Assembly (NCBI GenBank): GCA_030704615.1
Contig: CM060732.1
Location: 28,875,053-28,939,052, forward strand
Direction: 5' to 3'
DNA: 64,000 nt
From: Takakia lepidozioides
Lineage: Eukaryota; Streptophyta; Takakiopsida; Takakiales; Takakiaceae
Part shown: positions 21,022 through 30,659 of the stretch, one piece after another
Layout of the letters: each line of letters begins with the position of its first letter
How positions within the stretch are numbered: position 1 is the stretch's first letter
Program-made: the position numbers and the translations under genes
The notes under the pieces: model-generated
Database searches by the model: none
Told to the model about the DNA's origin: nothing
The model's input: the letters and a program-made list of their open reading frames with translations, nothing else

Positions 21022-22113
21022 TTTGAGCACGCATCCAAGTGGTTGCATCACCATCTGTTTCCCATTCTGCTCGAGGAAGATAACCATTTGGTAGATTCTA
21101 TATCTTTGTTGAAAGATCTGTCGGATAGGCAACTTCCTGGCGACCTGCTTTTGTTCACCTTTGCTGTGGAGTCATTGTATCCTAGCATTCCTACTGGGGA
21201 CGGGCTTCGACGATTGAAGGAGATGATTGCCGGCAAGCTCAAGTCACCTCGGTTTGAAAGATTCGTCCTGAGTCTTTCTCGCATGGTGTTGGAGAATAAC
21301 TATCTTCAATTTGGCTCCAGCTATTGGCATCAGATCCGAGGCACGGCAATGGGTAGCAACTTTGCTGTTGTTTATGCTTGTCTCTTTCTTTGCAGCTTAG
21401 AAAGAGAGTTGGCTGGTGCTGGAGGAGGCATGTGGCCTCTATACTACAAGAGATACATCGATGATGGATTTGGAATTTGGGCAGGATCTCAGGCAAGTTT
21501 GGAGGCTTGGCTCGATGGATACAACTCTCTTAGTCCCACAATTCGGATTCAAAGGGTAATCTCTGAGTCTACGGTTGACATTCTTGATATTAAGTTCTTC
21601 AAGGGAGCTGATTTTGTCAACCATGGGATTTTATCTTCGAGATGTCATCAAAAGGCACTCAACAGATACCAGTATTTGCCATGGACCTCGTGTCATCCAC
21701 GACACCAAAAACGAGCATTCATCATTGGCGAATTACGACGTTACACTTTGAGGGAGAGCACACGGGCAGGTTTTTCTGAGATCAGGCAACTGTTCTATGA
21801 GCGACTGCGTGCTCGAGGCTATCCAAAGTCTTTTATCTTGGAGTGTTTTGTGCTTTGTGACTATGCACAACGTGCTACACTGTTGACTTCAGAGTCCACT
21901 CGTAAGTTGACGGGCAATCGGGCCCCCTTGGTTTTGAAACTTGAGCATTCGCGTTATACTCAAGCTCTAAGCTTTGAGGGAGTCCTAAACCCTAAACTTC
22001 ATGAGGGCTTTTTGAAAGTTCCGCAGTTAGCGTCTTTTGACAGACCTATGGTATGTTGGAAGAGGGCACGGAACTTGCGTTCCTATCTAGTTCGTGCTAT
22101 GTTACAAACCTAG
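21022..22113 (+). CDS. PLE-2 ORF2 (reverse transcriptase), 5'-truncated but open
   Basis: An open frame of about 363 codons from FEHASKWLHHHLFPILL to the stop at 22113. All core RT motifs are present: FTFAVESLYPSIP (the first catalytic Asp position reads Ala here, FAVES versus FDVES in PLE-1), RGTAMGSNFAVVYA, YKRYIDDGFGIW, DILDIKFF and YQYLPWTSCHPRHQK. The C-terminus ends WKRARNLRSYLVRAML without any GIY-YIG nuclease. The N-terminal third is missing and replaced by telomere repeats. The D-to-A change predicts a dead polymerase despite the clean frame. Confidence 0.88.
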   Translation, partial: FEHASKWLHHHLFPILLEEDNHLVDSISLLKDLSDRQLPGDLLLFTFAVESLYPSIPTGDGLRRLKEMIAGKLKSPRFERFVLSLSRMVLENNYLQFGSSYWHQIRGTAMGSNFAVVYACLFLCSLERELAGAGGGMWPLYYKRYIDDGFGIWAGSQASLEAWLDGYNSLSPTIRIQRVISESTVDILDIKFFKGADFVNHGILSSRCHQKALNRYQYLPWTSCHPRHQKRAFIIGELRRYTLRESTRAGFSEIRQLFYERLRARGYPKSFILECFVLCDYAQRATLLTSESTRKLTGNRAPLVLKLEHSRYTQALSFEGVLNPKLHEGFLKVPQLASFDRPMVCWKRARNLRSYLVRAMLQT

Positions 22114-23054
22114 AGGCTAGTTGTATTTGAGACATGCAGTTAGCTTCTAGTTTGGATGATTATCCATTTTGGAGAGAACATTAGGATGTTTTTCATCTAG
22201 ATTTTCATGCGTTGGATATTTCTCCCCTGCCGAGAAAACTTTGGATGTTTTTCATCTAAGTTTTCATGTGTTGGACGATCTCTCCAGCCAAGACAATTTT
22301 GGATGTTTTCCATCCATTAGGTATTTTCTCTCCCCCCCCGAGACAAGTTCACTTTCCGCAGTATATAAGCGGGGCAAGGGGTGCACATTGTATCTCTTTT
22401 CCTTCTCTTTCCCACTGATGAGCTCACGCGCTGAGCGAAACTAGTTTGGGGATTATAGAGATTCGCTTTGCTGCATCTTGTGTTCTTGTCTCTTTGTCTC
22501 ATTGGCGGCGTTGTTGTTGTTGTTGTTGTTGAGTTTTAGATTTGATCTTCTGCATAGTTCATTGCATTCATTTGCTTTGTGTCTATTGTAGTGCATGTTT
22601 TAAACTCCTTTTCGAGTGTTACATGTTAGATCTCCTTCTAAGACTGCTCTTTAGTGTGTCTATTCTCTTTCTCAGAGATAGGTTACTATTCTCCTGTCCT
22701 TACAGTGAATTAGTTTCATCACACACACTTGCCTCTTGCATATACTTGCATTTGCACTTTAGAACGTTGCAACATCACTCCCACTCTGTTCTATTCTAGT
22801 TTTGTGTCTCAGGATCGATTCTTTTAGTTTTGATTCACAGGCTAGATATTTCTACAAGCTTTCTAAGGTGTCCATAACTGGCCCCCCTAAAAACTTGTTT
22901 GCACTTTGCTACTAATGCACCCGGTGCATTCGCGGTTCGAACTCTGTTGCACTGCTACATGTATTTGTTTCCACTCTTTTGTAGACCCTAAACATTTGTT
23001 ATGATGTTAGCTGCAACTTCTTAACCTTCTTCTTCCAAGCGTCCTAGGATAGAG
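22114..23054 (+). mobile_element. PLE-2 terminal repeat and leader
   Basis: Non-coding. Four variants of TTGGATGTTTTCATCT occur at 22180-22310. TATATAAG at 22361-22368 lies about 45 bases before the ribozyme and could be a promoter element. After the ribozyme comes a (GTT)n run (22512-22531) and a T-rich leader to ORF1. A single CCCTAAAC lies at about 22985. The block sits between the 3' end of one PLE copy and the 5' end of the next, the head-to-tail pLTR arrangement known for PLEs. Confidence 0.7.
22405..22460 (+). ncRNA. Hammerhead ribozyme, PLE-2 type
   Basis: Also 56 nt. Stem I is TTCCCA/TGGGGA plus CTCT/AGAG with a TTAT bulge. CTGATGA is at 22415-22421. Stem II is GCTCA/TGAGC with a CGCGC loop, then GAAA, a two-pair stem III (AC/GT), and T22446 at the cleavage site. 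Every stem differs from the ribozyme at 20092 yet pairs equally well. This covariation is strong evidence for a real RNA fold. Confidence 0.9.
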
Positions 23055-24197
23055 ATGAATAGTGATGGTGCTCCTGCAGAAGATCTACCGTCTTATTCGC
23101 CTCCAAGGGATTTATCTCCTACTCCAAGGCCGCAAGTTGGGATCTTTTTCAACCAGAATGATCATTCTCCAGACTTTGTGGATGCTATTCGCAAGTTGTT
23201 GGACAACTCTCTGGCGCAGTACAAGAAGGATTTCAAGAGACTTCAACGTCTCAAGGCAACTTCCGACAAACTCAGATCTCAAAAAGCTGCCGGTGAAATT
23301 CCTCATGCTTGTAGAGTTGCTTGTCCGAAGTTGGTCATCTCTTCTGCCTCTGTCCAGACGTCTTTGGATGCTACTGTCCTAGCAGCCACTGTTGCTTACC
23401 ATTCAGCTTTGCAAACAGCTTTTATTCAAGCTCATTCCGATCTGGTACAAGAAGTTGAAGCTGTTTTGAGCAAATCCTCTGATGTTTTCATTGCTCGACT
23501 CAGGGAGATCAACTTGCATGTGGATGTATCTTCTTGCACTGACCAGATTCAGGATTCTTCTTGGCTCTTTGATGAACTTGACTTTGTGTGCACTCAAGCC
23601 ACTACAGCCTGGTATGCCGGAATTTCTTGCTTTCGCGCCAACCACAACCTCGGTACTGCAGTGAGGGATAAGGCGTTACATGAAAGGAACCAAGCTAGAG
23701 ATCAGGCCATGGCAGATGCTGATGTTCTTCCTACTGAGCCTACCATTGCCGAGCTAGTAAGGAAAGAGGTGCAGAAACAACTTTCCCACTCACGAAAGAA
23801 AACTTCTCTCTCTCCTACTCGCCCTAAGCAACATCAACGAGCGCGTTCTTCCTCTCCTAACCACAAGAGGCGACAACAGCGTGGCCGCTCACCTGCTCGA
23901 CGAGTCTCCAAGACTCAACCTACCAGCCGAGGCACTTCAGCAAATGCCAAGGTAACTTCCTCCAAGGCAAACTCTTCAAAGCAGCAGGGAAATGGCCAAC
24001 AGCGGAATGGGACTGCTCGCACCCGTTTCGCTGCATCGCGTTCATCTTCTCCGAGCAAATCCGCCCTACGTTCTCAGACCCGTTCTGGTTCTGGACAACA
24101 AAAGTCGGGGCAAAACCAACAACAGAAGCTCAAGAAGAAGGTCACATGGGCAGATCCAAGCCGAAGAGAGCTCGCAAGCTCTTCTGGTGGCCGTTGA
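23055..24197 (+). CDS. PLE ORF1 protein, intact frame
   Basis: A 380-residue open frame starting with ATG at 23055. Residues about 40-80 (LLDNSLAQYKKDFKRLQRLK) suggest a coiled coil. The middle (about 85-225) is helical and Ala-rich. The segment LPTEPTIAELVRKEVQKQL (about 236-254) is conserved in the decayed PLE-1 ORF1. The last 120 residues are very basic and Ser/Arg/Gln-rich (RARSSSPNHKRRQQRGRSPA) and end KKKVTWAD, fitting nucleic-acid binding. It probably coats PLE RNA, like a gag. ORF2 overlaps its end by 52 bases in another frame. No known enzymatic motif is seen. Confidence 0.75.
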   Translation: MNSDGAPAEDLPSYSPPRDLSPTPRPQVGIFFNQNDHSPDFVDAIRKLLDNSLAQYKKDFKRLQRLKATSDKLRSQKAAGEIPHACRVACPKLVISSASVQTSLDATVLAATVAYHSALQTAFIQAHSDLVQEVEAVLSKSSDVFIARLREINLHVDVSSCTDQIQDSSWLFDELDFVCTQATTAWYAGISCFRANHNLGTAVRDKALHERNQARDQAMADADVLPTEPTIAELVRKEVQKQLSHSRKKTSLSPTRPKQHQRARSSSPNHKRRQQRGRSPARRVSKTQPTSRGTSANAKVTSSKANSSKQQGNGQQRNGTARTRFAASRSSSPSKSALRSQTRSGSGQQKSGQNQQQKLKKKVTWADPSRRELASSSGGR

Positions 24198-24590
24198 GGG
24201 ATGTAGAAGGCTATAAGCTTTATCTTTTTTCTTGCAAGAGAGTCTCTCAGGCAGAGAACAGGTTAACCAACGTGGCCATCCACAACATGGCCAATCGTCC
24301 ACTCTCTTGTTTTGAAAAGAAGCTTTTAGGCCTAGGTTTGAGTTTTATTCCTCATCCTACTCCTCCTTCTCCCTCTTCTATTCTTGATGCTTATGACTCT
24401 TTGGCTCGATCTTTACGTCTTCGATATCACTTCAGGGATGCTAGAGATAGACCCATTCCTCCTTTCAGAGTTCCTCAACCTTCTTGGGATCAGTGTGTGC
24501 GACTTCCTGCTCTGGAACGCATTATCATCGAGGGTCGCAACATTAGATGGAGGGGGATGAGGAGCTCCTTCGAGGGAGGCTTTGTGGATT
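24146..24590 (+). pseudogene. PLE ORF2, N-terminal part only
   Basis: Starts ATG at 24146 inside ORF1, in the -1 frame relative to it. KLFWWPLRDVEGYKLYLFSC, LSCFEKKLLGLGLSFIPHP and LARSLRLRYHFRD are the typical N-terminal segment of PLE polymerases (compare 5990-6400). Similarity ends near 24590, and the downstream sequence is unrelated AT-rich DNA. Only the first ~150 residues of ORF2 survive. Confidence 0.8.
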
Positions 24591-24744
24591 ACAACGGGTC
24601 GCACCAACGATGGAGATCCACACAGACACTAGCATGGTCCAAATTACTCCAATTATATTTTCTCTTTGAAATCGACTGGTTTATAATAGACATTCCACAG
24701 TTTTTTCCAAATATAAATTTCCTCTTCGAAATTGGTTGGTTTAG

Positions 24745-25235
24745 GTCGGTGCCGACTATGCACTCTTTGACCATTGATTTTTACATGTGCACTAGTTTTT
24801 CTCACTTAAACTTGGAGCTCACATGAGCTCATATTTAACTGGAATTCGTATTAGTGTCTACTGCATGTCATACGATCCCAAGCATTTCTTCGAAATCGTG
24901 AGGGTCCAGTCGTTCGCATTTCTGTGGCTTTCTGTGGCTTTTGTGTTCATGTAACAATGATTTCTTAAGGATACCGAGGAATCGTCGAGCGGATACTCGC
25001 TACCGACCGTGCCACTCTAGCCGAAACAGATAAGAGGACTTAGAAGTTGGTGCCGACTACCACCACATGAGGTCATCAAAACTGTCTTTTTTACATGTTC
25101 TCGGAGAAAATATGTAGTCGGCAACGACTACAGTCGAATTTGTCAGTAGCTATCATCATGTTGGCGAATAGTCGCTGCCGACTGCCCCCACGCCAGCAGA
25201 AAAAAGAGAAGAGGTCACAGAATTCAGTGCCGACT
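24745..25235. repeat. Hairpin cluster D (TAGTCGGCACCGAC type)
   Basis: Short palindromes built on GTCGGTGCCGAC occur near 24747, 25051, 25115, 25168 and 25222, in both orientations and with varying perfection. The last three intervals are about 64, 53 and 54 bases. The flanking sequence is not obviously tandem. Possibly the remains of a larger hairpin array. The open frames here are not convincing genes. Confidence 0.6.
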
Positions 25236-26880
25236 ACCACCAACCGGGACTATGGTTGCTTCGAAGTCAATTCACATCAAGGGAGGGACCGTGATCACGT
25301 GTTGGCCGTCAAGCTGACCACTTCAATTGTTACTAAATTTTTTAACAAGACGGATACACGCTTCAACAAAAACTATAACGGTGAAGAGAATTTACACGAT
25401 CTAACAACTTACTGATCACCATAAACTTGAAATATGAACAACGATGAAAAACTGAAATATGAACGATGTCTGATTGCAGTTCTTCAATATATCACACAAA
25501 ATAAATAGCTGATCATCACCGCTCATTATAGTTGGTGTACGTCCAAAGGCTAGACATATTTCTATCAGTATGAGTAAAAAGAGAATGGGAGGCAGAGCGA
25601 GCAAGGGAGGCAGAGCGAGCGAGGAAGAAAACTAGATTATGCTTATCGAGCTTTGAACGGGGCGTGGTGCAAATTCTTGTACTCTGGTTTTTAATTTTCC
25701 TTTCTTAATCACTTAGAGGCCAGTAGTCTGGGTGCATTTTGGCTAAGTCCCTTAATGAAATTTGTTGTTGGTTTCTGCGGATGAAATCGCGGTTTGTCAT
25801 CCAATGCAAATTTCTGGATGAGAACTTATGCGGATAGATTCCACTCCTTCACGCGACATTCGGGCTATTAGTCTAGAGCTCCTAGCATAGACACGGGCTG
25901 CTCGAGAGGGAGAGTCATCACACCGGGCTTCAAGCACGAGGTTGTGCGCTTAAGGGATTTGAAGTATTTCGGCGCTCTCTCTATATTTGGCGGTATATTT
26001 AGAGCCTGAGGGGCTGCATCTTGTTTTGTGTCAGCAATGGTGTCTGGCGGGCATCAGATGAGCTGGGATGGGGGCAGTCAGCAACAGACAATGGCGGCGA
26101 GGAATTATGAGCGTGATGGAGCTCCAACGATATACAGGAAATGATGGCACCGGATATTAGCTTTTGCAATGCCGCTCGACTTCCCTTGGAAAGTAGAGAG
26201 GGAGGGGAGAGATGGAGAGTTGTGGATGATCATGAGGAGGACCATAGTGGAGGAGGAGTGATTCAGCTGTAGGAAAAATATTCTCTTTTGGTTCGATTGT
26301 ATTTTTGGGGCATGTGAAAGAGCAGTAATATGGAGGTTAAGGTCGTAGGGTGATGCCTGAGAGAATGCAACGAGACACGATCCGTGAGTTTTTGCCTTAT
26401 GGCAGCCTACAGGCATGTAAAGGATTTAAATTTTTCCCTTCAATAATCTTGAATAAAATTCTCAAATGCTACCTCCCCTTTCAAAAAAATAAAATGAACC
26501 AAAGCCGGTGGACATCTACACGGCTGTCGGAAAGGTGGTTATTGCATGCGGGCCCACATGGCTATTGCCTTGGGAAAGTGGCAATTGCATGTGGGGCCCA
26601 TTTGGCGGCTGCATGCAGCGCTAACCGCTAGGAGCCATCAGAACGGCACGACGACGAACCGGTGGTCGATGTAGGGCCCCTGACCACTGCCATCTTGGAA
26701 GAGCACAGTAATATCTTTCTTGAAAGTTCAGTAAAAGCACACGTTTCTTGAGCAGAGTTTGGAGTTCGTTGTTCCTCATAGTGCAGAGCCCAATGGAGCC
26801 TAAAACAACTTGCATGAATGTTGTTGAAAGCTCACTAGCACCCCCCAGCAAAGGATCTTTGTCAAAATGTTGATGCTGTC
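25236..26880. other. No gene recognised
   Basis: Mixed AT-rich sequence with scattered short open frames and no family I recognise. Local features are a GGGAGGCAGAGCGAGC duplication (about 25588-25622) and TGCATG/GGGCCC-rich short repeats near 26540-26625. Confidence 0.5.
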
Positions 26881-27345
26881 AGATTTTCGAGCACAACCCT
26901 CTACCTTCGAGCACGGAGCAGAGCCGGCACGAGTTTCTTAAAGATCCTTCACAATGGTGGGACAACCGCAATCGCAAGGTGTGGCTTTTTCTTCATATAC
27001 GATGTGAAGAAGTTTGTCCATCCTGCAAATGTGGGCTCTTGGCTCCTGTTAGTACCATGATTTGGTATTCTTCCTTATGTTTACAAGGTTCTTGGGAGAG
27101 TAAGCTTGGTCTTAGCAGGCCGTGTGTCAATCTCTGCCTGCTCATCTGCACCGTGGTGGTTCTCACAGACCAATCCGAGATTACCTGACTACAGACACAA
27201 GCAGCACACACAAGATGTCATTTTGGGTTGATGGTCGGTCAAATCCTCCATGGGTCGTGACACAAGGTCAAGGACAATGTGGTGAGGGCACCTTCTTCTT
27301 TGACCTATTTCAGCCTGTTTTGCGCTCTCATCAGATTCGGCCCTG
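26881..27345 (+). pseudogene. OSB-like (PDF-motif) gene fragment, plus strand
   Basis: FLKDPSQWWDNRNRK (about 26932-26978) matches the first half of the plant-specific PDF motif of organellar single-stranded DNA-binding (OSB) proteins. It is followed by AAG|GT, a good splice donor. Downstream sequence to 27345 is the inverted partner of 31088-31735. The second half of the motif is not found on this strand, so this is an isolated exon with intron sequence. Confidence 0.6.
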
Positions 27346-27689
27346 AATTTGCATATTGAATCTGATGTCTGCAAGTTGTAGCCTTTCATTCGCCATATGT
27401 TGCAGTGGATCTGTGGTGGTTGGAATGAATTTGACAAGTTAGTGCTGATGTGGCAGCTGGGAAGTATCCAAAAACACCTAGTTATCATTCCTGACGTGAC
27501 GTGGCGCTGACACGTCGGCCGTCACGTCCGACGTGCGTCATGTCACGTCGAATCCAGATGTTTACCCATGTAATTTTTTTTTTCATTTGACTTTTACGAT
27601 ATACTTCTACCCTTTGTAATGACATGGCAGCCATGGTGTAAAACAAATGTGGCCAATTATTAATATTTATTAATTCTTTAAAAAAAATG

Positions 27690-28015
27690 AGTCCGCCTAT
27701 ATTGGCGGTCGCATATAATTTATTATTTTAGCGACCGCCCATATTGGCGGTCGCTTGTAATTTAATATTTTGTTAAATTAAGCGACAGCCAGTATTGGCG
27801 GTCGCCGGTAATTTATTTATTTATAAATGAAGCGACCGCCCATATTGGCGGTCGCTCGTAATTTATTTATTTTTAAATGAAGCGACCGCCCATATTGGCG
27901 GTCGCCCGTAATTTATTAATTTATTTATAAATGAAGCGACCTCCTATATTGGCGGTCACCCGTAATTTATTTATTTTTAAATGAAGCGACCGCCCATATT
28001 GGCGGTCGCTCTTCT
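27690..28015. repeat. Hairpin array C1 (GCGACCGCC...GGCGGTCGC), 7 units
   Basis: Seven palindromes GCGACCGCC-CATATT-GGCGGTCGC, at about 27692, 27731, 27782, 27832, 27882, 27935 and 27987, mostly 50-53 bases apart. They are separated by AT-rich spacers (CGTAATTTATTTATTTTTAAATGAA). Same family as the long array at 49725-51312. Confidence 0.95.
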
Positions 28016-28194
28016 TGTTTTTATACGCCACGTGTCATACTGCGACGCCATCCCGACTGCAGAGGAGGGAATCAGACGTCAACATGTGTCGCATCGTGAT
28101 TTTGACACGTGGTTCCTCATGTCAATTGACACGCGCCGCTGTGGGTGGGGGGGGGGGGGTTTGGGGATTTAATTTATTGTTATTATAATTACTA

Positions 28195-28503
28195 TTGGAC
28201 TAAGACCAGAGTTGCAAAAGAAAGTGGATATGTTACCCCATAATACAGTGGAGGCAGCATTTGAAACAACGAACAAAATTGAGCAATTGGGAATGCTCAG
28301 GAGAGAGAAAAGGGATGATGAAGACTCTGAGGATGAGGAAGAAGAGCAAGAGTTGAAAAGGAAGAGTAAGAGAAATGAGAAGTTGAAGAGGGATAACTAT
28401 GAGAAAAGATTAGAAGAAATCTTGAAGAAGTATGCCACAGAGGCTGCAACACATTGGAGGAAGGGTGTTTGGTGTGCAAAGTGCCAGAATGAAGGTCATA
28501 CTC
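28195..28503 (+). pseudogene. gag fragment of gypsy element 2 family
   Basis: Nearly identical to 33000-33300 inside the gag of element 2 (KKVDMLPHNTVE, MLRREKRDDEDSED, KRLEEILKKYATEAATHWRK, start of the first zinc knuckle). Cut at both ends: left into AT-rich sequence, right after GAAGGTCATAC. A stray piece, not a gene. Confidence 0.9.
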
Positions 28504-28509
28504 TTAGAT

Positions 28510-29445
28510 AAAATATTTATTCGCTCAGATACCAAAACACACCCTTACGGGGAAGGAGAGTTTGCCTTAGTGCCTATGCTGAATTGCGTCTGCTACTCTC
28601 TGTAATCTAACAGGCATTCATTTTTTTGCCTCTGTTGTTCCACCATTGACTGGGGTCAGAAAAGTTCATTCCACAGCTTCTCCTCATCTCTGTTACCTGT
28701 TTATGGATACTTTTTTATTGTCACTTTGGCAGTATCATGTCAAAGTCACTCCAAACTATCTACCATCTACCCATGCAGGTTTCTTGTAGCTATCCTTCCA
28801 CAGGGAATCATCGGTAATCTGGACCTTGAAATCCGGCTTTCTTGGATGATCTGGACCCACACTCTATCCTTGCTCCTTCAGCTATCCATGCCTCTGCACA
28901 GATCATGCATATATCCTTGCATTGCTGTTAGCAGCTGACAATGACAACCTACATTTGTTCCAGCAAACACCCAACTCAACTTACCACACTAGTTCCTATT
29001 CTCAATTGCATCTGCTACTCTCTGTAATCCAACAGGCATTTACCTTTTTGCCTCGGTTGTCCTACCATTGACTGGGGCCAGAAAAGTATTCATTCCACAG
29101 CTTCCCCTCATCTCCGTTAACTATTTTTCGATACTTTCATGTTGTCACATTGGCAATATCATGTCAAAGTCACTCCAAACTAGATTCACTCAACCAGCTA
29201 ACTTGCAGACATTGAAATTTAGGGCCGGTTCTGATAAGAGGGAAAAACAGGGTGAAATGTGTTGAAGAAGGTGCCTTTATTAGCAGTGCTTGATTTTATC
29301 AATTGTGCCGCTACTCCTGCGACTTCCAGTTCACCATCTACCCATGCAGGTTTCTTATAGCTAAATCCACAGGTAATCATAGGTAATCATGTGCTTGAAA
29401 TCTGGCCCTCTTGGATGAATCTGGACCCATACTCTATCCCTGCTC
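28510..29445 (-). pseudogene. OSB-like PDF-motif exons in tandem, decayed
   Basis: Read on the minus strand, two kinds of exon alternate. First-half exons encode FSDPSQWWNNRGKKMNA (about 28670-28620) and a version with a stop (about 29090-29045). Second-half exons encode KPDFKVQITDDSLWKDSYKK (about 28850-28775) and RGPDFKHMITYDYLW (about 29425-29365). Together they form the W-W-D-N-R and PDFKHK halves of the OSB PDF motif, split by an intron. The surrounding ~450 bases are repeated too, so a gene segment was duplicated in tandem and then decayed. OSB proteins bind single-stranded organelle DNA in plants. Confidence 0.6.
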
Positions 29446-29588
29446 TTTCAGCTATCACTGCTTCTGCACAAATCATGCATACTTCCTTGCCTTGCAGCTG
29501 ATAATGACAACCTAGATTTGTTCTAGGAAACACCCAACTCAGTTTATCACACTAGTTCCTATGCTGAATTGCGTATGCCCTCTATAAT

Positions 29589-30620
29589 CTAACAGGCATT
29601 AACCTTTTTCCCTCGGTTGTCCCACCATTCCACAACTTCTCCTCGTCTCTGTGACCTGTTTCTGGATACTTTCCTATTGTCACATTGGGTCATGTCAAAG
29701 TTCAGATCGACATCTTGTACAATTCCAGCTTGGACGATGTTACCACGAACCTCTTTGCTATTTTGCACGGCTGCTAGGTTTGTACACATGTTGCAAATGT
29801 AACAAACGCGATGTGGTTGCGCTGCAGTATCCCTTCCCACACCACTTGCTCATAGACCTCTCCAAAGGGCCTCCATCCCGCGCCGCTGTTGTGCATATCC
29901 TGGGATCATCATCCTCCATGCACCCCAATTTGGCATACAAGTCCACAAGGGCATAGTTCAGAACAACATTTGTTTAATTCTAGCTTGGACGATGTCATCA
30001 CAAACCCCGTCTTCACTCATTGCCTACTCTAGTTAAGTGCAATTATGGGCTAGGCTGGTACCACATCTCATTCAGCCATATTATCAAAACAGCAATGTAT
30101 CCTTGTAGTTGCACCCTGCAACCTTGGCATACATGTCCATTACGACAACGTTCAGAATCACGTCAGATATAATACCAGCTTTGATAATATCACCGTGGAC
30201 CTCTGTACCCTTTTTCAGGGCTGCCAGGCATGCATTTGACATACATATCCACCAAGGCAGTGTTTAGAGTGACATCTAGTGGTACAATTCCAGATTTGAT
30301 AATGGACCTTTGCGTCCTTTCCAGGGCTACTAGGCTCGCATTTGACATACACACCAGGGGAATGTTCAGAATGACATCAGGTACAATTCCAGCTTTGATG
30401 ATGTCACCATGAACCTCTTGGCCCCTTCCCAGGGCTGCCTTACTCCCACACCTATGCTACACACACCTTACAATCATGGCAGTCCACAACACCACATCTC
30501 ATTTAGCCATGTTGTCGAACTCTCCCTTTGCATCAGGCTTGTTGCACCCACATTTGGCATACATGTCCACTAGGGCAGTGGACATAATGACAACTAGTAC
30601 AATTTCAGCTTTGACGATGG
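29589..30620 (-). pseudogene. PPR-like remnant with one further OSB exon
   Basis: On the minus strand repeated phrases of PLS-type pentatricopeptide proteins are visible: ALVDLYAKLGCMED (about 29953-29912), EVHGDIIKAGIISDV, TALVDMYVKC (about 30270-30235), EVHGDIIKAGIVPDVIL (about 30420-30365). Stops and frame changes are frequent. At the low end, EVVEWWDNRGKKVNAC (about 29640-29590) is another OSB-like exon. PPR proteins bind organelle RNA. This is a decayed piece, possibly carried here together with the OSB exons. Confidence 0.55.
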
Positions 30621-30659
30621 CACATGGCCAAGAGATATCCCAATATCCCGCTACCAATG

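Noticed and set aside
28141-28162. G-run as a polypurine tract
   Set aside because: No LTR start follows, and it sits beside an isolated gag fragment.
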